From contig CM057009.1 in the NCBI GenBank assembly GCA_029891345.1, positions 311,526,166 to 311,590,165 on the forward strand: a DNA stretch of 64,000 bases, written 5' to 3'. Shown one piece after another: positions 1 through 10,138 of this stretch. Position 1 is the first letter of the stretch, and each line of letters starts with the position of its first letter. This DNA is from Dryococelus australis. Lineage: Eukaryota; Arthropoda; Insecta; Phasmatodea; Phasmatidae. Under the pieces are notes generated by a model. The model saw only the letters and a program-made list of their open reading frames with translations. It made no database searches and was not told the origin of the DNA. The translations under genes were made by a program, and so were the position numbers.

Positions 1-441
1 AAAACCAGGTAATGAACGAGTTAACGGTAGGTGAAAAATGCAAGGGTTTAGAATTTCTCAATTCCTTTCCTCTACTAATTTAAGTTCCAAAGATATGTTT
101 TAGGGGATAAATAAACTGAGAAACCTTGGGAGAGATATTGGGACTGTACATAAATCTATTATATGCCTTTACGTCAATAGGCTTTCAATATAGTTTCAAA
201 ACAATTTAATATAATACATTAAAATTATTTGTAGAAGATAATTAGGCTGGCAGTAAACCTTAGAATATCTATCATTACTATAATCAGATTATATTAACTG
301 AATATCCTCTGCGAACGTGTCAATAAAAAATAATTATCACGTGACATTGTAATGTGAAAAATTATTAATTATAAATAACGCAACATAGAGTAACTGTGTC
401 GGACAAAATATAACAAGTTGGGCGCAGACAAGGCTTATAGT
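1..441. other. AT-rich sequence without recognisable feature
   Basis: No long open frame, tandem repeat or inverted repeat was seen here. It is ordinary AT-rich noncoding DNA leading into the GC-richer block that starts near 480. Confidence 0.5.
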
Positions 442-825
442 TTATATAACCATGTGAATTAATTGGTAACTATCCTCATAATAGAAGTCGACAGACGTGA
501 TCGCCAGTAATCCCCGGCGTGGACTCTGCTTAGCTGGCGCGAGGATTGCACGCATGGCTGCCACGGTCGTGGCCGCCAGGTGATTGGTGTGTCCTCCCCT
601 CTCTTCAAGAGTGGGCGGGTCTCCACCCATTGTTGCCACGGCAACCAGCTTGTCCATGCGCACGGCGGTGCGCGGAGAGTGTGACATGGTGCCAACTGTA
701 GTGAGCCGCTCCAGCAGGTTCACGTCGCGGTACTGCGGTATTGCGGACACGCTTGAGGTTGGCAGCACACTCGGCTCGCTTCCTTGCCGCAGTCCAGCAG
801 CGACGCAAGGTGGCGTGAAGGCTGG
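442..825 (-). other. Exon-like GC-rich open frame, unidentified
   Basis: On the minus strand one frame is open from a stop at 826-828 down to 442. It is clearly more GC-rich than its surroundings and has a coding-like composition, with segments such as NLLERLTTVG and HTNHLAATTVAAMRAIL. A possible splice acceptor (ACCGCAG) lies near 733-740 on the minus strand, just before a YRDVNLLERL segment. I could not find a convincing donor, and I do not recognise the protein family. It lies outside the duplicated module that begins at 1190, so it may be host unique sequence or a transposon fragment. It could be chance openness in a GC-rich patch. No function is proposed. Confidence 0.2.
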
Positions 826-1189
826 CTATGCCGCGTATCGCTCGCTGACACACTTGTTGCTGACCACAGCGGGTCTAAGTTGTTTACACGTGGACTCTGT
901 ATTGTGGGATTCCCGCAACACTCTTGCATTGCATATTAATAACTAGCAATACAAGCTTAAAACTAACATATTTAATACTGAACAGTTCTAGCGAATATAC
1001 GCCGGCTTCGTGTGGCGTGTACAAATGTCACATCTGTTTTTGGCTGTCGCGTTTTATTGGTCTGTATTCGTATCTTGTATTCCCCAAGGACTTGAACCAC
1101 TCTGTAGGGGCCTCGGTATCGATGTGTCAACTTCTTTTGACGTCCCCTGTTCCTTACCGAGACAAGATCATCTACTTTTATAATACTCT
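826..1189. other. Interval before module A; no feature seen
   Basis: A short plus-strand open frame at 924-1241 runs across the module boundary. It has no recognisable domain and is regarded as chance. Confidence 0.4.
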
Positions 1190-1444
1190 TTTGTGGGTTT
1201 TATTAAACAACCCGGGTTTGGTATTCTTGCGCATGGAGTAAATTTAAACGGGCTATATCCCGGTTCTGGTTGAGGGTTTCGCACCAATCATGTGCTCTCG
1301 GGAATGTTGTTTGTACCATGTGATCCCGGAGGGGTGGGGGTAACCTCTACGCCGAGGTTAATGTAAAAAAAAGGGGGGGGTGAATTTTGTTGTAGTGTTT
1401 ATACTGGTATTAAAATAGAAACAAACGAATTGAACATAGAGGTG

Positions 1445-1695
1445 TCAGTTTATCTTATCAGCATTAGCACAGGCGGTCAGCTGGTCACCAAGAACTTTAT
1501 TCGAAGTTTCCACACGGCCATTGCATCGTGGATTGTATGCCTTAGTGGTGAGTTTTTGGATGTTAAAGGATTGTAACAAGCGATTGACCAATTCATTTTG
1601 GAAGCTCGTTCCCCTATCAGTGTAAGTATTTGATGCGGACAACCGAATTGTACAGGTGTAGCGACTACATAACGAGTTGCGTACTCGGTCATCAC
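1445..1695 (-). pseudogene. Ty3/gypsy integrase core fragment (frameshifted)
   Basis: Minus-strand translation shows the second half of a retroviral-type integrase core. It includes a TDRGTSFQNE segment with the second catalytic Asp and a CNGRVETSNKVL segment with the catalytic Glu. Compared with the open copy at 26691-26939, the frame breaks near 1615-1640, where extra bases were gained next to the TDRG segment. No reverse transcriptase, protease or LTR flanks it, so it is a dead scrap. Its tail (QLTACAN) resembles the equivalent part of the larger retroelement at 12-19.7 kb (QLTTCAN), so the source is probably a related lineage. Confidence 0.8.
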
Positions 1696-3301
1696 GAGAA
1701 TGAATCTGTACTTATATGATGGGGGGAGGGGGGGGGGTGATGGAAGAGGGGTGGGGACAGTATGTTTTGTACCGTTTTAATGTTTTTAGTGATTCACGTT
1801 ATTTGAATTACCATAGCAGGTGGCATTTGCACTGTGTATAATTGTTTCAGTCACACAATTAGTTCTGAAAAATCAATTCCATTTTCGGATTTGCTTTTCC
1901 ACTAACATATGTCTTTGTATTATTTTTACTCGTTATTTCCAGCACATACAGAACATGAAACACAAATTTCCGAGAGCTTCACATTCATGTTCTGGTATAA
2001 ACAGTTTAGAAAACAAAATCTTACTATAGATATGAAAATAAAAAAGCGGACGCGGGCAAACGCAAATTTTGCCCCCCTCGCCATATCCGATAGCAAATCC
2101 TACCAAAAAAAACCCAAGATCCAACACTGGCAAGTAAATAAAAAATATATGGCATTCATATGTCCTTGATTTAGAAGAAGGGCAGTGATAAATATTTAGG
2201 ATTAATTTTCCCTTGTTTGGGACTACAAAGTCGTGGATTACAAACACATAATCAGCACAACTGCAGCTTTCAAGAAGCTTATTTACAAAAATATTTTACT
2301 GTGTGGGAACTAAAGCTATTTGCTCATTTTTAATACTCGTAGCTAGAGATGCGCATTAAATCGGAATTTAGCTAGAGAGACTACTCATATTTGCTAAAGC
2401 TACAAATTTGGTTTTACCACTTTTTATTTTTGTAATGAGGAAGGTCACTAATTTTGCTTTCAGAACATAATTCTTACACAAAAATTACCAATACAATAGT
2501 ATTAATTCGCGATAGATGTTACGAAACAGTATGCCAAAAACGTATCTGTCTCGTAGTGAGGAAAAACAAGCACATATTTTTTATGTATTTCTGTAGCATA
2601 CACTCATGTACAAAAATTAAAAAGAAATTATGTTTAATCACGGTGTGTTCCATATCTTCAGATGCGTCCCGAACATTAAAAGATAAATTTTACAGTTATT
2701 ATTCTAATGACTGTAGAGTTCACTTATCAATCGAGATTTTCGTTATGTCCATCTCATTATGTCCATTGTGCATATATACAGATTCAAAGTTCGCGGGTGT
2801 TTGCCACCTCAAGCCGCTAGGTTCGCTGCTGCTGTTGTTCACATGCTCGCCCGTGTTGTTCGTATACAGCTGTCTGGTATTAGTTTCTATTGTATTTGGT
2901 CTCACCGTTCTAAACGCGTGTCTGCAGCATTTTTTTTCTTACTGGCTACAGTAGAGGAAGTCTGGGAAAAAGGAATAAAGCTATATTTATCTACACAACA
3001 ACAGATGTCTATGACCTACTAACCCTGATGGTGGAGCCACCTATCGACTGTAAAGGAACTCGGTCAGACAGTGATAGCGAGTGAAGCAAAGCGGGTTAGA
3101 GACCATGGAAGATTCTTCGAAAATTCGTTAAGATTTTAAAAAGTAAGTTGTTCAGTACTTCTCGTAATGTTTCAGCAGCAGAATAAATATTATTGTACCA
3201 TGCGATAACACTATGATGGCTTGGCTGTCGCAGCATATTACGTCAAATGTAGTACATAATTTATATAATTTTACTCGCGTAATAATCAATGGCCGCCGGG
3301 C
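1696..3301. other. AT-rich part of module A without a supported gene
   Basis: This is noncoding-looking DNA shared with 26940-28540. An open frame at 2454-2954 is partly open in both copies, but the differences between the copies mostly change amino acids, so I do not call it a gene. There are homopolymer runs near 1370-1380 and 1725-1738. Confidence 0.5.
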
Positions 3302-3302
3302 G

Positions 3303-3330
3303 GGCAAAGTGAAGACCTATTCACTTTGCC
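3303..3330. repeat. Hairpin at 5' edge of pogo-like region
   Basis: GGCAAAGTGAA at 3303-3313 is followed after 6 bases by its exact reverse complement TTCACTTTGCC at 3320-3330. Copy C keeps the left arm but breaks off inside the right arm, at 28559. The same words form the palindrome at the 3' side (6478-6509), so they probably belong to the terminal or subterminal repeats of the transposon. Confidence 0.7.
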
Positions 3331-4445
3331 GGGTTAAAAAACACAGCAAATCATTTTGCCCGGACAATCATTCGAGAGCACCAAATATTTTTTAATGGCG
3401 TTTAAACTGTCTAACATGTACCCAGAATGGACACATTGTAATAAATATTGTTCCCTGTACGAATAGTGACCAAAAGTTTTAAAAGCAAAACAATGTTGAC
3501 AGTGGGATTTTAACCAAGTGTTACAAAAGGTTATTGTTAAATAACATTTTCGTAGTTTTCCTTTACTGCATATAACTTGTTATAGGTAATAAAATAATAA
3601 AGGGTTAAGGCACACTGTTAAAATTTTTTTCCGTGTAATTATAGGAAAGTACTAGTAAACATATCTAAAACATAAAAAATTTAGGACATTGTGTTTTTAT
3701 CAAAAACGAAGTTACCTACAAATAAAGTTACGTGATTTCACGAAACTTTCTGTAAATTTGCTGCTTTATTTCTATTTATTTACGATTAGTAATTTATATT
3801 CCAGAAAGTAGTTTATAGATTTGCTGGGACCTTTTACCAACAATAAACCAGAGAAAAGAAAATGCAAGTTTTTAACCTGAATCAAAAGTATCATACACTA
3901 TAATTCAAACTTCTTATACCTACAAGATTTTGTAATTTTACAAATCTTTTCTTAGCAAACTAATTTTTAGCGTTTTTTTTGTAATGAAAAAATATTAAAT
4001 ATAAAACATTTTACAACGCTTCCTTGTGGGACATATAAATATAGATGTATTTTAATTAACAAGTGCCACAGATTTTTGTATAAAATATGTTGCATAAATG
4101 GACGTGCAGAATTACTTTAGCATGTTTTATATTGCAGTGCTTTGCAAACATACAACATTTTGCTTGCAGTGTTACAAACGAATTGGCAATTTGTTTCCAA
4201 AGGACTTTTTATGTAAACACACAAAAGATTTTTTAATTGTGATTACGAAACACCACTTTGCCCGTTACAGCAGCTGTGTTGTGTAATCTTTGCTTATAAT
4301 TTTATAACATTTTATATACGGAAATGGCAGGAACGGGAATTCAACAATTTACAAAATGTCCGTTCTGCTTATACATTTTATCATGCAATATTTCTTTACG
4401 AAAATAGTTTAAGTATTATGATAGCAAAATGAACTGTGATTACAG

Positions 4446-6280
4446 ATGGTGTATAAATACAAAAGGACAACCAACCAAGGCGACTGGTCGGAAGAAACTA
4501 TGAAACAGGTGATGGAAGAGTGCGGAAAGCTACAAAATACGGAATACCTTTCGAGACACTGTTCCGTCACTGTAAGTCAGGGTCGTGGAAAAAACTACTT
4601 GGAATGTACAGGACCATATTCACTGAAGAACACGAAATGGAACTGGTGGAATACTTGAAAGTAATGGACTCCATGTTTTACGGATTGACAAGACGTGAAT
4701 TCATGGGACTAGCTATATGACTTCGCTCAAAAGAACAACTTAGCTCATTCACTAAACTGGGATAAGAATCGTAGTGCTGGTAATAAGTGGTTAATGCGAT
4801 TTAACTGTAGGCATCCTGAAATGTCGCTGAAACAGCCAGAGCCGATAACAATTGCTAGAGCCAGAGGTTTTCATCGCCCGCAAGTCGACAGATTTTACAA
4901 CATTTTATGGGACCAGATAGCGAAACATTTCATTAGTGCAAGCACTATTTACAACATGGACGAATCAGGCATGCAGACAACAACAAACAAACCACCTAGA
5001 ATTCTTTCTGTATGTGGAAAGAAACAGGTAGGAATCATCTTGAGTGTAGAAAGAAGCAAATACTTACTACAGTGATTTCTTGCTGTAATGCTGCGGGAGC
5101 ATTCCTTCCGCTATTCTTAATTTCAGCAAGAAGGCGAATGCAAAAGAGACTTCTAGATTATGCACAACCAGGAACTCTGACAACATGCACTGACAATGGA
5201 TGGAGTAATGGAGAAGCATTATTGCAGTGGTTACATTTATTTGTTAAACATGTCCACCCGAAAAACGAAAAGAAAATTCTACTTTTGCTCGGCAATCACA
5301 AGTATAACCTTGCTCTTCAGTTTACAACTGATAATAATGTCGTATTTGCACCATTGGCTCCACACACCATTCACAAAATGCAATCTTAAACCGAGCTGTT
5401 TAAGGGCCTCTGTGTTAATGGGCCTCTGTGTTTATGGGCCTCTGTGTTTATGGGTGTCAGTGTTTATGGGCCTCTGTGTTTATGTCCCCCTGTGTTTATG
5501 GGCCTCTGAAGAAATACTCTGAGCAAGAAGTAAATTCAATACAGAAAAATCATGCTAGTAGAATAATGAATCAACCTGATATTTCTAAATTGTTTGCCCC
5601 TGCATACTTACAGCACAGAATGCTGTAAGGAGATTCAAGTCTGCTGGCTTGTGGCACTCCAAACCAAATATTTTTGGTGATAAAGATTATGCCCCTGCAT
5701 TAGTAACAGAGAGAGAAGTGAATGGATAAAACAGCGAAGAAATAGGAACGGCTAAAAATTCCTGCTCCAGTATTGCCTCTTGACACAATGCCAACCTTAG
5801 AAGTTGAAGCAGGCCCATCAAATATTTGTACGTCTAGTCCGAAAGACATAAGACCCTTGCCAACTGTATCTCGTAATGAAACCACGAGAAAGAGAAAATC
5901 CCAAAGAGCCGAAATACTGACAAGCCCTCCAATCAAGGTCCAGCAATAGATGAAACTAATTGATCATGCAAAACAAGGCACTACAGGAAACAAATCAGTC
6001 ATGAAAAGATTGCTAGCGAAGAAGACTTTAAAACATGGATAAAAGAGAGACTCGGAAAACAGATGTCATATATGTGAAGATCCATATGTGATTCCACCAA
6101 TAGAAGACTGGATTCAGTGTGCCCTGGGTAAGCTCTGGAGTCATTAATCCTGCACTTCATACTGTGGAACTGGCCAATATTTCTGCTGTGAATGCAAGTG
6201 GGACAAATACTGTAGTGATGTCCTCTATAGTAAAAGAAACAAAGTTTTGCATATTTATACGGACTTTGCGCTACTTCTGT
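4446..6280 (+). pseudogene. pogo/Tigger (JRK-like) transposase, copy A, broken
   Basis: A start at 4446 gives MVYKYKRTTNQGDWSEETM, a Psq-type helix-turn-helix beginning. Further on, in shifting frames, are a CENP-B-like segment (RGFHRPQVDRFYNIL, about 4864-4905), the first catalytic Asp (NMDESGMQT, about 4954-4980) and DNGWSNGEALLQW (about 5190-5230). Next come LLLGNHK (about 5280-5300), the minisatellite at 5398-5509, the C-terminal NAVRRFKSAGLW segment (about 5620-5655) and a PHD-like zinc-finger remnant (about 6065-6210). The usual DNH motif reads GNH, so a catalytic Asp is lost. Several frameshifts and stops, for example at 4719 and 5073, show it is dead. The protein would have cut and pasted its own element. 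Confidence 0.85.
5398..5509 (+). repeat. 16-bp minisatellite inside transposase, 7 units
   Basis: Seven units of GTTTATGGGCCTCTGT fill exactly 112 bp, with variants such as GTTAATGG and GGGTGTCAGT. The unit encodes VYGPL, which is the transposase sequence expected directly after the third catalytic acid. The array therefore seems to have grown from coding sequence. Because 16 is not a multiple of 3, each unit shifts the frame. Module C has five units at the same site (30055-30132). Confidence 0.95.
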
Positions 6281-6477
6281 AATGACAGTGAAGTTTTAAT
6301 AACCTGCAGAGACAAAATGTATTCCATTTGCTGTGCAAATCTTGAAATATGGAATGGACCAATAAACTATTACGAACAATAGAGTTATTCATGTAAATAT
6401 TCATTCTCAGTGTATGACATAACTTCGCTTCTTTTAAATTTAATGTTTTTTATGTATCACTTTGCCCTGTAATTTTA

Positions 6478-6509
6478 TTCGCTTTGCCCTTATATAAGGC
6501 CAAAGTGAA
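6478..6509. repeat. 32-bp near-perfect palindrome at 3' side of pogo element
   Basis: The left arm TTCGCTTTGCCCTTAT faces the right arm ATAAGGCCAAAGTGAA with no loop. Copies at 20555-20586 and 31129-31160 carry different mismatches, so the ancestor was probably a perfect palindrome. Confidence 0.85.
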
Positions 6510-6660
6510 TAATATTTCCGATATTTTTTAATAAATAATTTTAACCATGCATCATTTTCTAGCAGGGTTTGTAGTTGCAGTGTTTTAAACTATGTGTAAT
6601 AATAAATGAATAAAGCAGGCAGCATTTGTCTATCGTCACTAATAACTGAGAAAGTGATAT

Positions 6661-7001
6661 TAAAGTTAAGTTAGTCACTTTGACCGGACTTACCTTATAT
6701 ATTAAAATGTCCTAAAATTCCTCAAAGTCTGTCTTAACCATTTAAAAGCTGATTTAATTTTCTGGTTTTCGGATAAAAGACCGAATATTATTTTATTTAG
6801 TTTATTCTGAGCCCCAGAGATGACAGTAGTATCTAAAACCATAGAGTAATAATACCAAAATGAGCATAATAGGTCTTTGTTACAGTAAACGTAATTTTAA
6901 AAAACAAAACACTGTCTACATTTAATGCCATCAATTCATGCCACCGGGTTTGTAAGGGTAAAAAGTTATTTTCAGCAATTTTCATGTTTTTTTTTTTCAA
7001 T
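6661..7001. other. Noncoding spacer shared with module B
   Basis: AT-rich DNA lying between the pogo 3' region and the SINE. No gene or motif was recognised. A T-run precedes the SINE. Confidence 0.5.
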
Positions 7002-7460
7002 GGGCCGCAATAGCACAGTGGCTACAATTCTCGCACCCCACCAAAATGGGGTCGTACCCATATTCTCGCACATGGGAATTGTGCCAGGCGATGCCACTGA
7101 TCGGCAGGTTTTGCCGGGGATCTCCCTTTCGTCCCGCACTTGCTTTCTAGCGCTGCTCCATTACCATCTCGTAGGGGCCACGGTGATGTAGTTTGTGGTC
7201 AGACTAGAACTACACGCCTCCTACCTACGTGACCCAGGTTTGATTCACGGCGGGGTTGCTCCCAGATATTTGCAAGTGGGAATTGTGATGGATGGTAGAT
7301 CTGGTCAGATGATATTCTCGGGGATCTCCTGTTTTGCCGCGCCTTTGAATTTAGGTGCTGCCCACACCCGCCTCACTTCAACATCATTGGTCCAAGAGCT
7401 TTCTCAGACTATTACCTCGTAACACGTGTGATGTAGAAATTACGAATATTATAATTATTT
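7002..7460 (+). mobile_element. tRNA-derived SINE, apparently dimeric, copy A
   Basis: The head GGGCCGCAATAGCACAGTGG resembles a tRNA 5' half with an A box. Further on, CCAGGTTTGATTC near 7228-7240 resembles a B box. Two related blocks follow each other. Both contain a GGGAATTGTG word, and both later read CGGGGATCTCC with a GTTTTGCC word close by (near 7074, 7119 and 7109, then 7278, 7320 and 7331). This suggests a dimer of related units. The tail near 7430-7460 reads GATGTAGAAATTACGAATAT. SINEs of this form are transcribed by RNA polymerase III and moved by LINE machinery. A second copy is at 21078. Confidence 0.7.
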
Positions 7461-7488
7461 TAACGCCATTTAGCTGAATAGGAAATAT

Positions 7489-7665
7489 ACGCACAGACAA
7501 CTTCCGAAGAAGTTGAAGGTTGCGGTTCCTGTTGTTGGACCACGTGTTGTTGTACCTCTTCTTGGTTTGCCTGTTTTTCTTGTTCTTGCTGCATCGCAAC
7601 CTGTGGTACTGTAACACAAATGTCGGTTCGAACACGTAGCAAAAAAACTGCTGTTTGCATCAAAT
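7489..7665 (-). other. Candidate exon, Gln-rich frame, conserved with 21562-21735
   Basis: On the minus strand a pyrimidine-rich run ending TTCTATATTCACAG gives a good splice acceptor at 7666-7670. It is followed by an open frame (DLMQTAVFLLRVRTDICVTV, then a Q/E-rich stretch ending QPSTSSEVV). In the module B copy the only internal changes I see are a 3-base deletion that keeps frame and a third-position Val change. The downstream donor is weak (TCTGTGCGT). It may be an exon of a host or transposon gene carried by the module, or chance. The family is not recognised. Confidence 0.3.
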
Positions 7666-7739
7666 CTGTGAATATAGAAACAGGGAAAATTAGGAATTCT
7701 AGATCAGACATTACAAACATCTGCATTCCCAAGGTGCTG

Positions 7740-8843
7740 TCAATTCATTTCCCACTACCTCACTGACGAGCCATTCCAATTCCGGTCTGAGTGAGCCCTC
7801 TTCAAGTTGCTGGCATGTTATTGGCTCTGTTTCTGGACTGCCGTCCACACAGTTGAGGACCAATTGCAAATGCTGCATTGGTGAATGTGTGTGTGAACTT
7901 TTCAAATATAGCCTCCACTGTAAATGAACTTGCGAATATATCTAGGCCTATACAATTACTACATAAAAACCACCTTGTTTTCATGCATATTAGACTTCTA
8001 ACATCTATTAGGGAAGTCGCTTAGTGAGGTGTAAGTTCATGCAAGTGATGCAAAGCGATGAAACGCTATGGATGCTGTCGACTGGCGTATGTAAAACAGT
8101 AAAACCTATATGTGCAAAATGCTTACTGGCGTACAGTTGGCAACTCACCCCTACGTGACATTGAGTGGTGATCCTATAATTTTATTGCATTCTACTCTAT
8201 GAAAATACATTGCATGCCTCTATCATAGTTTCGTATGTATCAGATTAGCATATTTTGAGATGGAGCAGCTTAAATAAGCCATTTCACCAATGTTGGAGGG
8301 CATTAAAATATTGTTTCCAATGTGCATTAGACTTTAAAGTACCATTCAGTCATCGAAAACACATTTATACAACATGCTGCAAAAAATTTCTAGTCCAAGG
8401 TAGACGTTCGCCTTAAGTGCACACCTGCATCTTTCCTGTATTCATTGAACTCGTATCTTTAGAACAAGAATAAGAAAATGCTTCAATGGACTAACCGGCT
8501 TTTTATCACTCCACTACTCGAATTCCGTGACTTGTGGTTCGATACATCAGACGCGTGTTAAATCAAACCAACCAAATACTAAAATACAGTTTTGAAGCAA
8601 AAATAGGGAGGATATTTTTTGAGTAAGTCAGGCATCCGTATTCATTATTCATCCTGATTTTTAATTCCACGAAATTTACAAAAATTTACAAGACGTAGAT
8701 GCCGAGTTGTCTAAGGGTGGTGAAGCGTTAACAGAGAGAACACTTTAGGTAAGTGTTGCGAGTGATCAGCCAAAAAGTTGAGGCCCCAAGTCTGGCCGAC
8801 AGATAATTGGAAACATGCTAATTTCCCACTCACTACCAACACT

Positions 8844-8844
<1 letters not shown>
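7740..8844. other. Noncoding part of module A/B
   Basis: No supported coding frame or repeat was recognised. Short frames at 7711-7984 (minus) are not convincingly conserved against module B. Confidence 0.4.

Positions 8845-8889
<45 letters not shown>
8845..8889. repeat. (GA)n microsatellite
   Basis: An uninterrupted AG dinucleotide run of about 45 bp. The orthologous site in module B (22914-22944) is about 31 bp, so the locus varies in length between copies. Confidence 0.98.
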
Positions 8890-8893
<4 letters not shown>

Positions 8894-9221
8894 CGCATAC
8901 TTGTACTTACCGTTGTTGAATGCTGGATCTTTACAGACTCGTTTCACACCTATGTAACAGCAGCCTGGAAAAAAAAAAAATTGAACAGTCCTAATCGCAG
9001 TTTAGCCGGAGAGAAAGTGTAGCGGGGAGGGGAATGCCCAAATTCTACCCCTTTACCCTTCCTTCTCCGAAACATTAAGGAGATAGTAACCTTTTCAATT
9101 ACATTTTATCATATATCAGGGATAGTGCACACATGCATTGTCTTTAGTGGCCTGCAATGTACACAGAAGCAGCATTCAATATGAATCGTCCTTTGCGTGT
9201 AGGTTGTATTACTCACTGTTA

Positions 9222-9580
9222 AAAGGTGTTCACAGTAAACGGAGCACTTTTGAAAGCCCTGCTCTATATTTACTTGTACATGCACTGTGTGTTCTCCCGC
9301 GATTTGTAAAATTAACATTGTCATGCACCCGATCATTTTATTCGTGCATCTGTCAAGTGAAACGGTGTAATTATTAGTGAAGTAAGTATTCCACAAATTT
9401 GCTAGTTCTCAACTTAACTTATACGAATTTTAAAAAAACGAAAGTAAATAAAATATCACTATTCACAAATGTTTACCTACAATTTTAATGGAATGGAGTT
9501 ACTTCTTCTCTGCCTATGGAGGCAGGGGCAGTGACAAAGGCTAATTTCGAAAGTGCTCAATTCACCGTGAACAATCTATA
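9222..9580. mobile_element. TA-type MITE, TTCACGGTAAAG family, copy 1 (diverged)
   Basis: The left end AGGTGTTCACAGTAAACGGAGCAC and the right end AGTGCTCAATTCACCGTGAAC are imperfect inverted repeats. They match the family seen cleanly at 57835-58071. The interior is AT-rich with no transposase. The module B copy is at 23277-23633. Confidence 0.75.
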
Positions 9581-10138
9581 AGACTACAGTTTGTCACAGA
9601 GTGCTTACGGATACGGAGGTGAAATTGCCGCCCGTTCCACGAACTCCAGCAGCACGCACGTCACCATAATGGCATCACTGGCATGCAACATGTTATAATG
9701 CCGTTCGCCAACCGGCATGTCGAACAATAAGGGGAAAATCTCGCAGTATGCAGTATCCAATCAGATAGACCAGTTCCCAAATATTCACGTAGCCAAGCAA
9801 AGAAGAGATATGTACACATTAAAGGAACAGCTACGTCATACCTCTGCACTTATCTACAGTTGCTGGCAATAACATGAAATAGAAAACATGTTTATTGTTG
9901 GCCATGAGTCATGAAAGAGTGTTGTTTATACTGATACTAGTAGTTCCGAACAAAAACAACTGATGCAATACCTAAAATGATAAAATTATTTGTAAATCTT
10001 CAGTTTGTAACAAAGAAGGAAATATAAATTAGTTATCAGTAAAATGATAAATTAGGTAAATAAAATAGTAGAGTAAAATAATAAAAAATTGGTAATACAA
10101 GAACACAAGTGTCCAAAACTTATGTTCTTCAGCTGTAC

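Larger units (their letters stand above)
1190..6660. repeat. Module A: large interspersed duplication, copy of 26434-31310
   Basis: From TTTGTGGGTTTTATT at 1190 the sequence matches 26434 onward line by line. The match covers the antisense integrase scrap, an AT-rich stretch, the pogo-like transposon and about 150 bp after it. It fades near 6660/31310. Copy A contains 3325-3875, which is absent from copy C, where the join is at 28559. The two copies differ by scattered substitutions and small indels, so the event is not very recent. Either both are copies of one large composite repeat, or they form a segmental duplication. No target-site duplication was found at the outer edges. Confidence 0.85.
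3296..6660 (+). mobile_element. pogo/Tigger-like DNA transposon, copy A (degenerate)
   Basis: The region holds a CENP-B/pogo-type transposase remnant at 4446-6280. Its edges carry hairpin-forming CACTTTGCC words (3303-3330 and 6478-6509, with extra copies at 3351, 4254 and 6457). Precise ends and a TA target-site duplication were not resolved because homology between copies continues beyond both edges. The class comes from the transposase, which shows a helix-turn-helix N-terminus, a DDE core and a C-terminal PHD-like zinc finger. Confidence 0.65.
5625..10138. repeat. Segment shared with module B (19672-24192)
   Basis: From the CAGCACAGAATGCTGTAAG word near 5612-5630 the sequence matches 19680 onward through the pogo 3' end, SINE, exon-like frame, GA microsatellite and MITE. 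The match ends at TTCTTCAGCTGTACA (10138/24192). Differences are scattered substitutions and small indels. The 5' part also belongs to module A, so this part of the pogo transposon exists three times in the window. Confidence 0.9.

Noticed and set aside
2454..2954. 166-codon open frame, also partly open (205 codons) at 27692-28309
   Set aside because: The copies differ mainly by amino-acid-changing substitutions and by a T-run length change that shifts frame. No domain is recognisable, so chance openness in AT-rich repeat DNA is more likely.
5196..5628. Frame with GLCVYGPLCLW repeats as a possible novel repetitive protein
   Set aside because: It is a frame-shifted reading of the 16-bp minisatellite inside the transposase.
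7002..7240. tRNA genes suggested by A- and B-box-like words
   Set aside because: No cloverleaf of normal length could be formed, and the same sequence recurs as a longer repeat with a SINE-like tail. Treated as SINE.
9109..9396. 95-codon minus frame, also at 23162-23449
   Set aside because: It lies across the MITE end and its flank, has no domain, and exists twice only because the module is duplicated.
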